Positions 33,530-43,206 are shown, counted from the first letter of the stretch. The stretch: 64,000 nucleotides of DNA from Nitrospira sp. (GCA_018242665.1 JAFEBL010000028.1:1-64000); one strand, 5' to 3'. Program-made: numbers and translations. Notes: generated by a model from the letters alone, not told the origin.

Positions 33530-35607
33530 ATCCAGAAGCAGACAAACTGTATCAGCTTCTTCCCGCGATCTATCGCATTCGCGATGCGGAACAGGGAAAC
33601 GCGCTGCGCGCGTTGTGCGAGGTGTTGGCGGAAGACATCGCGGTGCTCCGGGAGAATCTCGATCAACTCTACGATGATCAGTTCATCGAGACCTGCGCCG
33701 ACTGGGTGGCGCCCTATATCGGTGACCTGATCGGCTACAGAACCTTGCACGCCGTTACCGACCGGACCCGCAGCGCCAGGGCGGAAGTGGCCAATACCAT
33801 CGCCTATCGTCGCCGGAAGGGCACCGCGACGGTCCTCGAACAGCTGGCCCGCGATGTCACGGGATGGAATGCGCGGGTGGTGGAGTTCTTCCAGTGGCTG
33901 GAAACCAGTCAATACATGAATCACCTGCGCCAGACCAATCTTGTCACGGTCGATATGCGGAACTGGGAAGCGTTGGAACGGCGGGACACGGCCTTCAATC
34001 AGATCGCGCATTCTGTCGACATGCGGCGTATCGAGACCCAACAGGGGCGGTACAACATACCCAACATCGGCCTCTTTCTCTGGCGGTTGGACGCCTTCGC
34101 TGTGCGGCGTTCTCCCGCATTTCGCGTGGACGATGAACGATTCCTGTTCAGTCCGTTGGGGAACAACCAGCAACTCGTGACCCGTCCACAGTCGGAAACG
34201 GACATCACCCACTTGGCCGAACCAGTGAACGTACCGGAGCCCATCAGCCGTCGAGTGCTGGATACCTATCTGGCGCAATACTACGGCCCGCAGTTGAGCC
34301 TGTTCCTGGAGGCAGACAATATCGATATGAGCCTAGGTCAGGTGCAGGTCTGCAACCTGTCGGATGACGGGGCAAGCTGGGCGCATCTACCCGTGAGTAA
34401 GGTCTCGATTGATCCGGTGCTGGGTCGCATGGCTGTCCCGCCGGGCACTCCGCCGGTCAATCTGCTGGTCACGTATCACTATGGATTCAGCATGTCGACC
34501 GGCGGCGGAGCATACGAGCGTGGCAAGACCTTCGCCCTTGGCGGCGGGTTTGTTTCCGTGACGCAGGGACAGAGTCTACAAGCGGAGCTCACCGCATCTC
34601 AGGCCGGTGGCATCGTGCAGATCGACGACAGCGGGCGGTATGCGGAAGCATTGAGCGTGAACCTTCCTGCCGCCGCGAAAGTCGAAGTGCGCGCCGCCAA
34701 TGACCATCGCCCCACGCTGGTGCTCAATGGCGACTGGACGATCACCCTGGCGCCAGGGGCGGAACTCACCTTGAATGGATTACTCATCACCGGCGGGACG
34801 TTGCGCGTGACGGCAGCCGGTCCTGTGGGAACCCGTATGCTACGACTCCGTCACTGCACGTTGGTGCCGGGGCTGAGCCTGACGAGAGAGGGCGAGCCGG
34901 TGTCGCCATCCGCTCCATCGCTGGTGATCGAGCGCGAGGGCACGACCGTCGAGATCGATCACTGTTTGCTCGGAGGCCTGCGCGCCGTGGACAATACTGA
35001 GATCTCGATCACCAACACCATGGTCGATGCGACGTCGCCGACCATGGTGGCCTATGCAGCCTTGGACGATCAGGCGGCTGGAGGCGTCTTGAGCATCGTG
35101 AATAGCACCGTGATGGGCAAAGTGCACACGAAGCGGCTGGACCTCGCCTCGAACACGATCTTCGCCGCCGCCCTCGCGAACGGCGACAGCTGGAATCATC
35201 CGGTCTGGTCCGACCAAAACCAGCAGGGCTGTTGCCGGTTTTCCTTCGTGCCGCTGAACTCGATCGTGCCGCGCCGGTACCGCTGCCAACCGGATGTGGC
35301 GGTAGAGGCGGCATTGTTGGAGGCAGACCAGCCGAAAGGGAGTCTGACAGCACCGGAAACGCAGGCGATCACGCTGGCGACACAAGCGCGTGTCAGGCCG
35401 GCCTTCACGGCTCGTCGATATGGGCAGGCGGCTTATGGCCAGTTGGCGGAATCCTGTCCGGAAGAAATCCGACGCGGGGCGGACGATGAATCTGAAATGG
35501 GCGTCTTCCACGACGTGTTCGCGCCGCAGCGAGAAGACAATCTCACGATTAGATTGCAGGAGTATCTGAGGTTCGGGCTGGAGGCGGGTCTGTTTCACGC
35601 GAGCTAA
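33526..35607 (+). CDS. gpI-like tail protein with long C-terminal extension
   Basis: 693 residues. Residues ~1-190 match the phage tail protein I type found after the two wedge genes: LYQLLPAIYRIRDAEQGNALRALCEVLAEDIAVLRENLDQLYDDQFIETCADWVAPYIGDLIGYR. The remaining ~500 residues are beta-rich, with repeated short strands around 360-560 that could form a beta-helix (VVRVTAAGPVGTRMLRLRHCTLVPG-like turns). The C-terminal ~100 residues contain cysteines and tryptophans. It could anchor or contribute to fibres. It starts within the previous stop. Confidence 0.75.
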   Translation: MNPEADKLYQLLPAIYRIRDAEQGNALRALCEVLAEDIAVLRENLDQLYDDQFIETCADWVAPYIGDLIGYRTLHAVTDRTRSARAEVANTIAYRRRKGTATVLEQLARDVTGWNARVVEFFQWLETSQYMNHLRQTNLVTVDMRNWEALERRDTAFNQIAHSVDMRRIETQQGRYNIPNIGLFLWRLDAFAVRRSPAFRVDDERFLFSPLGNNQQLVTRPQSETDITHLAEPVNVPEPISRRVLDTYLAQYYGPQLSLFLEADNIDMSLGQVQVCNLSDDGASWAHLPVSKVSIDPVLGRMAVPPGTPPVNLLVTYHYGFSMSTGGGAYERGKTFALGGGFVSVTQGQSLQAELTASQAGGIVQIDDSGRYAEALSVNLPAAAKVEVRAANDHRPTLVLNGDWTITLAPGAELTLNGLLITGGTLRVTAAGPVGTRMLRLRHCTLVPGLSLTREGEPVSPSAPSLVIEREGTTVEIDHCLLGGLRAVDNTEISITNTMVDATSPTMVAYAALDDQAAGGVLSIVNSTVMGKVHTKRLDLASNTIFAAALANGDSWNHPVWSDQNQQGCCRFSFVPLNSIVPRRYRCQPDVAVEAALLEADQPKGSLTAPETQAITLATQARVRPAFTARRYGQAAYGQLAESCPEEIRRGADDESEMGVFHDVFAPQREDNLTIRLQEYLRFGLEAGLFHAS

Positions 35608-35664
35608 GGTACGAGGCCGGCCGGACTATGGAATGACATTGTTCTCATCATTGGGAGACCGCAC

Positions 35665-38600
35665 ATGAGTGGCGATTACAGCCGGAAACGATTCAACCCT
35701 GAGAAACATTACCAGGGCGTGCTGCGGCAGCAGGGGCGAGTAGACCTGGATGCCGATTGGAATGAATATGTGGATCTTCAGGACCGCCGTTGGCGCGCGG
35801 AAACCATCGACGTGGTGGGGCGCTGCGGCGTGCCGGCCGAAACACCGGACGGATTCAAGATCGAGGTCAGCGGCGGGGAACTGAGCGTCGGTCAAGGGCG
35901 GATGTATGTCGATGGGTACGTGGCGGAAAACCACGGGACCGCGCCGGTGCTCGATGGGACGATTGAAGAGCAATACGGCACGGCGGCGCTGCCGGTGAAG
36001 AATCAGCCCTTCGGCGGACCGGTCACCATTCCGCCTCAGGTGCGGTCGCTCGTCTATCTTGACGTCTGGAGACGGGAAGTCACCTCTCTGCAGGCGCCGG
36101 ATCTCATCGAGCCGGCCGTCAACGTGGATACGACCACCAGGAACCAGACCGCCTGGCAGGTCAGGGTTCTCGGCGACATCCCGGCGGATGTGAATTGCGA
36201 AACCCCGTTCGAGGACATTCCCGGTTGGCCGGCGGGAAACCGTCTCTCGTCCGCGCGGCTGACCACCACGACGGTTGCCGTCACCACGGAGCCTGATCCC
36301 TGTCTCATCCCGCCGACGGGCGGCTACCGCGGCTTGGAAAATCATCTGTACCGGGTCGAGGTGCACAGCGCGACGAACACGACGGCCAAGGTGAAGTGGT
36401 CGCGCGAGAATGCCCATGTCTCGACCACGATCCTGGAAATTATGGCCGGGCGGACAACGGTGCGTGTGGAGAGTGTGGGGCGCGACAACGTGCTCAGCTT
36501 CAAGACCGGAGATTGGGTGGAGTTCACGAGTGACGGGCGTGAGTTCGCGGGCCTGCCCGGCGAGATGCGCAAGGTGACGGTGGATGATACCAACAAGACG
36601 CTGACATTCAGTCCCGCGTTGCCGATCGCCGATTTTCCCCAAGGCGTCGCCGACGCGACCAAACATCTACGCGTGATCCGGTGGGATCAAACCGGGATCG
36701 TGCGCAAACCCGACGGGTCGGAATTGGTCAACCTGGACCTGACGACCGACGGGTTGATTGAATTGTCAGCGGGAAATCCCAGCTTCGTCTTGGAGTATGG
36801 AGTGCAAGTCACCTTGACTGTCCAGGCAGGGGGGACGCCTCAGAGCGGCGACTACTGGTGTTTTGCGGCGAGGACGGCGGATGCCGACATCGAGCGGCTC
36901 ACTCTGGCCCCGCCGCTCGGGCTGTACCATCATTTTTGCCATCTCGCGATCATCGAAGCCGACGGTGAAATCCACGATTGCAGGACCGTGTTCCCTCCGC
37001 TCACGGAGTTGACTCCGGGCTGTTGCACGGTCGTGGTGCGTCCCGGCGAGGATATTCAAGCCGCGATCGATTCCCTGCCGGAGGCGGGTGGATGTGTTTG
37101 CCTCAAGGTCGGCGAGCACGAGATCGCGGCGCCGATCAGGATTGAACAGTCTAACGTATCGCTGCATGGGGAAACCGTCGGCGCGCGCGTCGTGCGGAAC
37201 AATGGCATGGAGCTGCTTCACATCGGCCATCCCGACGGATTGCTGTTGGAGCATGTGACGGTCTCGGGGCTGTCGTTCCAACTCGAAACCAAGGCCCAGC
37301 AGGGACAAGGACTGCAGGCGATGGTGACGGTGGACCGTTGCCGCGACGCCACGGTTGAGCGGTGCCTGCTGCAGGCCCAGGTGCTCAATCAGGTCGCGGG
37401 GATTGTTGTCAGCCGAAGCACCGATGTGCGGGTGACGAACTGCGTCGTGGACAATGTGCAATACGGACTCTGGACCCTGGCCGATTCTATGGGCCTCGTC
37501 CTCATCGGGAATAGTTTCGATGCCTCGAACAAGCGACAAAGTGATGGAGGATTGGTGGGGCTCCTTCTTCAGGACCTGTCCCTTCCGGCGCGTGTCGAAG
37601 ACAATCGCATTGTCGGGTTCGTCTTCGGCATCGTGCTGAATAACGGCCTGCTGACCGGCACACCGTTTTCGCTGGCGGCCGGTTCTACCATCAGCGGGAA
37701 CTACATCGTGCGGTTGGGTGTGCCGGTGGAGAACGCGGCGATCAAGGCGTTCGGCATCGATTGCGCCGCCGATGGCTGCGTCATCAGCGACAATATCCTG
37801 CTCTACAATTCTCCTGAATACGGTGGCATCTCGGTGAGCGGCAGGAACGCAGTCGTCGAACGCAATCAACTCCGCTCCATGCTCAAGGAGGCCGGATCGG
37901 TTCGTCCGATTGCGTTGCTGTTGGCCAAACTGAGCGCCAACGGAAGTCTCGGCTCCGTCGGCGGCAGATTGTCGGGGAATCTGGTCTTGGGGGTACAGGA
38001 CGGCATCGTCGTGATCGGCAACGAGGGCGCCGAGTTGCTCGACAATCGGGCGGAGAGTGAAACGCAGGAGATGGGATTTGGGGTGTTGATGGTCGCGTCC
38101 AGTCGAGTGCGCGTGCAAGGGAATCGCCTCACCAATGCCGCCTTGCCTGTCGCGGCCAGCGGCGGGACCGCGAACGTGCTGACAGACAACAGCCTGGTGC
38201 GGGGCGGCGGCGGGATTACCGTAGTCTCTCACACCTCGTTCACATGCAGCCAGAATCGCGTCGAAGATATGCGGCTGTGGGGTATTCTGAGCCTGATCGG
38301 GTTTGCGAAATTCGCGCTGACCGAGAACCGGGTCTTGAACTGCGGCTACCAACAGGCTCCGTCGATCGGCATCGGCGTGTCGCAGCACATCGGGGAGTTG
38401 TGCATAGAGTCCTGTGAGGTGATGAACACCGGCGTTTCGCCGGACAACACGACTATCAGTGCGCTCTCGTGGGGCATCATTGCCGATCTGATTTTGGAAG
38501 CGCGAGTGCAGAGCAACTTGATCACCTATGCCAACGCGACCTTGTTGGATGCGAATCAGGAGCATCGGGCTCTCTGGATGCGGGGCTGGTTGGAGCAGGT

Positions 38601-38982
38601 GATCACGCTCGGCGCAGGACAGCTGGTCTTCGGATTCAGCGCGCAGATTCTCGACAACAAATTCCTCGGGCCTGGCCGAACGGCGTTAGTCGAAGTCGCT
38701 CAACAAAATGTGAGCGACAATCTGTTCCGGCGGTTCGAGCGGCTCTTCTTCAGCAATAATTTTTGCTGGCACTTCAGCGTGGCTGCCCAGGGAACTGCCA
38801 CGGTGTCGCTCTCGGCGAGAAGCGCCATCGTGATGGGCAACCACATCAAGACGAATGTGCCGATCCCGTCCGTAGATTTCCACGGGATGAAGGATGCGGT
38901 GTACATGGGCAATTTGGCGCAAGCGAATCCGGTGAACTTCGGCGGAATTCCGGCCCCAATCTCCGGCTTCAACCGACCATAG
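35665..38982 (+). CDS. DUF6519/right-handed beta-helix protein, candidate tail fibre or target binder
   Basis: 1105 residues. The N-terminal ~430 residues match DUF6519: MSGDYSRKRFNPEKHYQGV and GRVDLDADWNEYVDLQDRRWRAETIDVVGRCGVP. An adaptor-like region is followed by a long array of about 20-25-residue coils (~470-1060) of the pectate-lyase/NosD type, such as MVTVDRCRDATVERCLLQ, IVVSRSTDVRVTNCVVDN, VLIGNSFDASN and ISVSGRNAVVERNQL. Such helices form rod-like fibres or polysaccharide-binding or -cleaving spikes. The position at the end of the structural genes fits a receptor-binding component. There is no export signal. The nearest upstream gene ends 57 bp away, with GGGAGA before the ATG. Confidence 0.78.
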   Translation: MSGDYSRKRFNPEKHYQGVLRQQGRVDLDADWNEYVDLQDRRWRAETIDVVGRCGVPAETPDGFKIEVSGGELSVGQGRMYVDGYVAENHGTAPVLDGTIEEQYGTAALPVKNQPFGGPVTIPPQVRSLVYLDVWRREVTSLQAPDLIEPAVNVDTTTRNQTAWQVRVLGDIPADVNCETPFEDIPGWPAGNRLSSARLTTTTVAVTTEPDPCLIPPTGGYRGLENHLYRVEVHSATNTTAKVKWSRENAHVSTTILEIMAGRTTVRVESVGRDNVLSFKTGDWVEFTSDGREFAGLPGEMRKVTVDDTNKTLTFSPALPIADFPQGVADATKHLRVIRWDQTGIVRKPDGSELVNLDLTTDGLIELSAGNPSFVLEYGVQVTLTVQAGGTPQSGDYWCFAARTADADIERLTLAPPLGLYHHFCHLAIIEADGEIHDCRTVFPPLTELTPGCCTVVVRPGEDIQAAIDSLPEAGGCVCLKVGEHEIAAPIRIEQSNVSLHGETVGARVVRNNGMELLHIGHPDGLLLEHVTVSGLSFQLETKAQQGQGLQAMVTVDRCRDATVERCLLQAQVLNQVAGIVVSRSTDVRVTNCVVDNVQYGLWTLADSMGLVLIGNSFDASNKRQSDGGLVGLLLQDLSLPARVEDNRIVGFVFGIVLNNGLLTGTPFSLAAGSTISGNYIVRLGVPVENAAIKAFGIDCAADGCVISDNILLYNSPEYGGISVSGRNAVVERNQLRSMLKEAGSVRPIALLLAKLSANGSLGSVGGRLSGNLVLGVQDGIVVIGNEGAELLDNRAESETQEMGFGVLMVASSRVRVQGNRLTNAALPVAASGGTANVLTDNSLVRGGGGITVVSHTSFTCSQNRVEDMRLWGILSLIGFAKFALTENRVLNCGYQQAPSIGIGVSQHIGELCIESCEVMNTGVSPDNTTISALSWGIIADLILEARVQSNLITYANATLLDANQEHRALWMRGWLEQVITLGAGQLVFGFSAQILDNKFLGPGRTALVEVAQQNVSDNLFRRFERLFFSNNFCWHFSVAAQGTATVSLSARSAIVMGNHIKTNVPIPSVDFHGMKDAVYMGNLAQANPVNFGGIPAPISGFNRP

Positions 38983-39212
38983 AGAGAGCAGGATGCGGAA
39001 AATGTCTGCCAGCGGCGTTCTCGCTGCGTTCAGTCCCTCAACGTACCGCAAGGGTACGCCTCGGGTCTTCACTGACTGCGGCCTTGCTGGACAGCCATTT
39101 TGCGCATCCTGCGAATCGTGTGATACGAGACGACACGTGGTGCTCAGTGCAAGTTATGATGCAAAGAGTGAGTGTTTCCGCAGCCAAGTGCGCGGATGAA
39201 GGAGAAATCAAA
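38983..39212. repeat. Intergenic repeat-like segment with hairpin
   Basis: 230 bp. It contains a GTACC-GCAAG-GGTAC hairpin and the stretch translated as SGVLAAFSPSTYRKGTPRV, which I recall as a type of repeated intergenic element in Nitrospira genomes. A 68-codon frame starting at 38993 with a purine-rich leader is probably not a gene. No second copy lies in this window, so the repeat call rests on memory. Confidence 0.35.
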
Positions 39213-39539
39213 ATGGCGACCTTAAATCAGATCGTGGCAGAGCAGACGAAAGTGATCAGTGAGGCCAGGACGTCCCTGGAGGCGGCATTTAAGAAGCCGC
39301 CGACTCAAGCCGCAACCCTTGCGGCCAGAGAGGCCACGGTGGCGGAGTTGAAGACGCGAGCGGCCAACCTCGCGGAAGCCAAAGCCACGTTCACTCGACA
39401 GATCGACCAACAGCTTGCCGGCTATCAGGCCGACATCATGGCGTTGGAAAAATTGATCGAAGAAGACAAGAAACGGTTCGGCGATCAACCAACGCCGACG
39501 CCCCCGCGGCCGATCCGAGGGAAGGGCCGCGGCAAGTAG
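39213..39539 (+). CDS. Small coiled-coil protein at the end of the eCIS operon
   Basis: 108 residues, almost entirely helical: IVAEQTKVISEARTSLEAAFKK, AREATVAELKTRAANLAEAKATF, RQIDQQLAGYQADIMALEKLIEEDKKRF, then a basic proline-rich tail (PPRPIRGKGRGK). The ATG at 39213 has AAGGAGA eight bases upstream; the longer frame overlaps the beta-helix gene and is ignored. The length and heptad pattern suit a bundling or chaperone role. It lies just before the DUF4157/JAMM-like gene and could be its dedicated partner. Confidence 0.7.
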   Translation: MATLNQIVAEQTKVISEARTSLEAAFKKPPTQAATLAAREATVAELKTRAANLAEAKATFTRQIDQQLAGYQADIMALEKLIEEDKKRFGDQPTPTPPRPIRGKGRGK

Positions 39540-39568
39540 CGGCGCATGCCATTTTGCATGAGATCTCA

Positions 39569-42073
39569 ATGGAGCGGGTCAACCAGGCGCGAACTATCTC
39601 CGTGCAGCACGAAGGTACATCGGCCCTGCGCTGGAATGCCTCGCTGACCGGGCGCGCGGTCGAGGAGACAGCACTAGCAGAAGCGGCAGAATCCGCCTCC
39701 ATACCGTCTCAGTTCACTCACCACCCGAACGGATTCACGATCTTTCCCACGGGCTCGTCCGGTCCGGTTCCTCACCGGGCCGACATGGAGCGGGCCTTTG
39801 GCGCTGATCTTACCGCGGTACGGGCCTACTGTGGCGCCTCGGCGTTCTTCGCAAGATCAGGCGCTCGTGCCGCTGCTTGGCCGGAAACGTTGGCCTTTGC
39901 CTCTTCCACACCCTCACCGCCGGTGGTGGCGCACGAGGTCGCGCACATCCTGCAGTATCGTCGGCAGACGTCTTCGCCAGATGACGGGCGCCAAGCAACC
40001 AGCTACCGTGATGCGGCGGAGCAAGAAGCGGCTCGCGCGGCGGCCAGCTATGGGATGGGGACGCCCATTCGCGTCCAAGCCAGCCCTGCCGTGGCGCCGC
40101 TGTTTTTCACCGGCGAGGAGACACCGAATGCGGACCAGCTTCTCGCGGAAGGTCCGCCACAGTTTGCCGGTCAGGAAGTCGGGACCTGGGGCAATACCTG
40201 GCCGGCAAGTTTGATTGCGCGCGAACGGTTGGACGTGAATCTGCCGGAGGCTGAACGCAGCCACGCCATTGTTGAAGCCATTGCGAGGCACGAGCCCATT
40301 GTGATCCTGCATGAGTCCGGCCGACTCTGGCTGTATCGGCTCGAATGGGAAGGATTCTCCGCCCGTTATTCCCGCTTCACCAACGCGGAAACGATCTTTC
40401 ATGAAGGCACCGCAGAACGGGGTGACTATTCGGTGTCCAACGTGCAGGGGCGTCCCGAGGTCGAGGCCTTCGTCACAGAGGATGGCGGGGTGCTATCTCC
40501 GCCAGGGGCCGGCAAGTTGTTTTCCCACACCGGCGGAGAATTCGAAGATCCGTTGGTATCGACGTTTCAGAATGCCTCGGCCTTTCTCGCTGGAATGGGC
40601 AAGGGGCTGGAGGCCGCCAATTTCGCGGCCCTGTCGGCCAAGCTGCGCCGCATGGCCGCGCTCAATACGGTGTTTCCGACACCGTTTGCGATCGGTGCGG
40701 TTCGGGGGCTGGCCGATCAAATGCTCGGGTATGTGCAGCTGCTGAACCCTCAGCGTTGGGTGGCGATGGAGGCAGCCGCGCGGCAGACAATCCTCATGTT
40801 GAACGATCCGGACGGCGAGGAGTTAGCCACGGCGCTGGGTGAGGACTTCGGTCGCAACCAGGCGGCAACCGTGAATGCCCTGATCGAGGAGAGCCTGCCG
40901 ATTTTCGCCTATGAGGTTGGGAAGTTGGTGGGGCCGACGATTATCGAGCTCCTGCTGGCGCTGATCGGTATTGAAATCGGACCGGTCGCGATGCTGCAGA
41001 GATCGCTGGCTGCGATGAAACAGGTCCCTCGCGTGGCAGCCTTGGTTCGCGATCTCGCGTGGGTGGTCCCCGATCTTCCGGAAGGTCCGTCGATATCGTC
41101 CAGGCTCATTCCTGATGAGGCGCCGGTCGGACATGCGCTCACCGAGTCGCTGACTCCGGAGGGAGTGCCGGTGCCACGGCAGGTCCCTCGCGGACTTCCC
41201 GATCTCTCAGCCGATGAGGCGGCACTCCTGGCAAAAACCGGTAATGCAACGGAGTTTCCCGCCGGTTTGCCGCAGGACCTGGCCAAGCAGGAATTGGAGA
41301 TCGTCCAACGCGCCGACAAGGTCCCCATCAGCGGGGGTGATGGGAAATACGTCAACGAAGTGGACCTGGGCAATGGCCACCAGTGGCGAGAACAGCCCAA
41401 TGGCACGTGGTGCCGGTTCTCAGAGAAGGCGACCAATTGCACCGTGCTGATTGAAGCGCCGGGACATCAGGCGCCAGGGACGGTGGTGGCCTTTGCTGCC
41501 AGGAAAAGCGGCTTGCGAGATATTTATCTCAGCTGGGCGGAAAATAGAGCAGGCGACAGGGTCGAGGTGGCGTTGCTGCGTAGTCGCGGAACACCGGACT
41601 ATCCGGAAGGGACCTATGTGGTGGTCGTGGGCGGGGTGGATGAGTTCGTCTATCCGGGCGACCAGAGCCAGCAATGGATCATGGTCGCCCACAGCCATCC
41701 CGGCGCATCGGTGCAACCCGGTTATGTGAATCCATCGGGTAAGGATATGGAGTTGAGCCTGCGCGGAGCGTTGGGTCGGACAAAGGGGCGCATCCGGAAA
41801 TGGATCCATTCCCAGGCTCCGGATGGCAGCTGGCGAGAAGTCGAATACGGAGTGGATTTGGATCGTGGACAATATTACGTGCAGCCGACCGGTGACGAGC
41901 CGATCTTCTTTGAGGAGGTGACACCGGATGACTTGCCTCCGGATGCCGCGCTCAAGTATTCGGAGTTGGACAAGGCCGGGATGGAGCGCGCGCGGATCGA
42001 TCTGATGATCGAACAGAATGGCATCGAGTATTATCTTGGCTGGTATGCGCGGCAGTTCACGTTCGATCAGTAG
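39569..42073 (+). CDS. DUF4157-type protein with C-terminal JAMM-like motif, candidate effector
   Basis: 834 residues. Residues ~65-140 resemble DUF4157 (RADMERAFGADLTAVRAYCGASAFFA, VVAHEVAHILQYRRQ) with H122-E-V-A-H126. A central hydrophobic stretch (~455-480, LVGPTIIELLLALIGIEIGPVAML) could insert into membrane. The C-terminus has WIMVAHSHPG...NPSGKD: H708 and H710 followed by S723 and D726, the H-x-H-P...S-x-x-D order of JAMM metallopeptidase or deaminase toxins, though the spacing is wider than usual. The end-of-operon position and modular build suggest injected cargo. The start is uncertain: the ATG at 39569 or the TTG at 39554, neither with a strong ribosome site. Confidence 0.72.
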   Translation: MERVNQARTISVQHEGTSALRWNASLTGRAVEETALAEAAESASIPSQFTHHPNGFTIFPTGSSGPVPHRADMERAFGADLTAVRAYCGASAFFARSGARAAAWPETLAFASSTPSPPVVAHEVAHILQYRRQTSSPDDGRQATSYRDAAEQEAARAAASYGMGTPIRVQASPAVAPLFFTGEETPNADQLLAEGPPQFAGQEVGTWGNTWPASLIARERLDVNLPEAERSHAIVEAIARHEPIVILHESGRLWLYRLEWEGFSARYSRFTNAETIFHEGTAERGDYSVSNVQGRPEVEAFVTEDGGVLSPPGAGKLFSHTGGEFEDPLVSTFQNASAFLAGMGKGLEAANFAALSAKLRRMAALNTVFPTPFAIGAVRGLADQMLGYVQLLNPQRWVAMEAAARQTILMLNDPDGEELATALGEDFGRNQAATVNALIEESLPIFAYEVGKLVGPTIIELLLALIGIEIGPVAMLQRSLAAMKQVPRVAALVRDLAWVVPDLPEGPSISSRLIPDEAPVGHALTESLTPEGVPVPRQVPRGLPDLSADEAALLAKTGNATEFPAGLPQDLAKQELEIVQRADKVPISGGDGKYVNEVDLGNGHQWREQPNGTWCRFSEKATNCTVLIEAPGHQAPGTVVAFAARKSGLRDIYLSWAENRAGDRVEVALLRSRGTPDYPEGTYVVVVGGVDEFVYPGDQSQQWIMVAHSHPGASVQPGYVNPSGKDMELSLRGALGRTKGRIRKWIHSQAPDGSWREVEYGVDLDRGQYYVQPTGDEPIFFEEVTPDDLPPDAALKYSELDKAGMERARIDLMIEQNGIEYYLGWYARQFTFDQ

Positions 42074-42132
42074 CGGTGCGCGTGCCTCGGCGATGGGTCT
42101 CGCCGGACGCGGTGTCTGAATGGCAATCGGGG

Positions 42133-43197
42133 TTACTGGTTTTGCTGGGATGAACAGGCCTGCATGAGTTGCTCGCGCACCTGCGCGGGGGAAAACTGCG
42201 ACGCGGCGGCATAGACCTGTTCGTACCAATTCAGTACCGGCTCGTTGTCCTTCCGCACCGCCTGCTCATACACAAGACGGCAGAGTGTTAAAAACGCGGC
42301 ATAGTCGCGGGTGATCCAGTTTTCGGCCAGATCGGGCAGTGATCGGTCCTTGATGTTTCCCCAGGCCCAGGCTCGTGGAAAGCCATATTGCATGGGGGAG
42401 ACAAGTCCGCTGGTTTCGATGACCAGGGGCGCGACCACATCGGCCACTGTCTGTGCGCCGCACAAGGTCGCCTCCCGCACGAACACGCGTGTTGGATGTT
42501 CCAGCATCGCCGGAACCGTGGCGAGGTCGACTTGCACGTCCAATGTCCCTTCGTATAACTCACGGATGCGTCCGGCCTCGCACAGGGCTGCCGCATTCTC
42601 TTCGCCGTCGGGATAGGACTCCCCCAATCTGCAGGTGGCGCGGCCGACCGGTTCCAGAGGATGAAGCTGCAGGAGGGAGGCGCCCTGCTCGGCGGCAAAT
42701 GCTGCGACCCAGTCTAATTCGTGCACGTTATGAAACGTCAGCGTAAAAATAAACCCAAAGGGAATGCCCGAGGCGCGTAGGGCGGGGAGGCGGCTGCACA
42801 TCTCATCGAAGGCCCTCGACGAGTTGCGCATGAAGTTGTGGGAGTCGGGAACGCCGTCGAGGCTGATTGCGACGAGGTCGCAATCAGCCCGTAGGACGTC
42901 CAGCTGGCGTTGATCGAGGAGCATGCCGTTCGTCGTCACGGTGGTGACGAGGCCGGCCACATGGGCCGCGCCCAGCAGCTGGCCCAATGCCGGATACAAG
43001 AGTGGCTCTCCGCCGGATACCGACATGACCCGGTATCCGATGGCTGCCGCGTCGGTCACGGTCGCCTGCAGCAGCTCGATCTCCAATTGTTCGGACAGGC
43101 TCGGTCCAGAATCCGAATAACAATGCAAGCATTGCAGGTTACAGCGCCTGCCCGGATGCACTTGCAGCGTCGGGTATTGTCCGGCTGGTCCCTGCAT
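42133..43197 (-). CDS. Radical SAM protein with degenerate SPASM-like region
   Basis: 354 residues. C19-x3-C23-x2-C26 (CNLQCLHC) binds the radical-generating 4Fe-4S cluster; SVSGGEPLLYP and VTTNGMLL follow in the usual order. The C-terminal region resembles a SPASM/twitch domain (LCGAQ...VIETSGLVSPMQYGFPRAWAWGNIKDRSLPDLAENW), but the usual PC is PM and most cluster cysteines are missing. The family modifies peptides or proteins. It lies 9 bp after a 91-residue gene on the same strand, probably translationally linked. The two are convergent with the eCIS genes but so close (59 bp) that co-inheritance is possible. Confidence 0.85.
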   Translation of the reverse strand: MQGPAGQYPTLQVHPGRRCNLQCLHCYSDSGPSLSEQLEIELLQATVTDAAAIGYRVMSVSGGEPLLYPALGQLLGAAHVAGLVTTVTTNGMLLDQRQLDVLRADCDLVAISLDGVPDSHNFMRNSSRAFDEMCSRLPALRASGIPFGFIFTLTFHNVHELDWVAAFAAEQGASLLQLHPLEPVGRATCRLGESYPDGEENAAALCEAGRIRELYEGTLDVQVDLATVPAMLEHPTRVFVREATLCGAQTVADVVAPLVIETSGLVSPMQYGFPRAWAWGNIKDRSLPDLAENWITRDYAAFLTLCRLVYEQAVRKDNEPVLNWYEQVYAAASQFSPAQVREQLMQACSSQQNQ

Positions 43198-43206
43198 GTC
43201 AGGCGA

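Noticed and set aside
36766-38565. A 599-codon minus-strand open frame
   Set aside because: It mirrors the beta-helix gene, which has a clear family match and start; the antisense frame reads as low-complexity Arg/Gln/His text.
38993-39199. 68-codon gene after the beta-helix gene
   Set aside because: It has a purine-rich leader but overlaps a repeat-like segment and has no conserved fold; treated as intergenic repeat.
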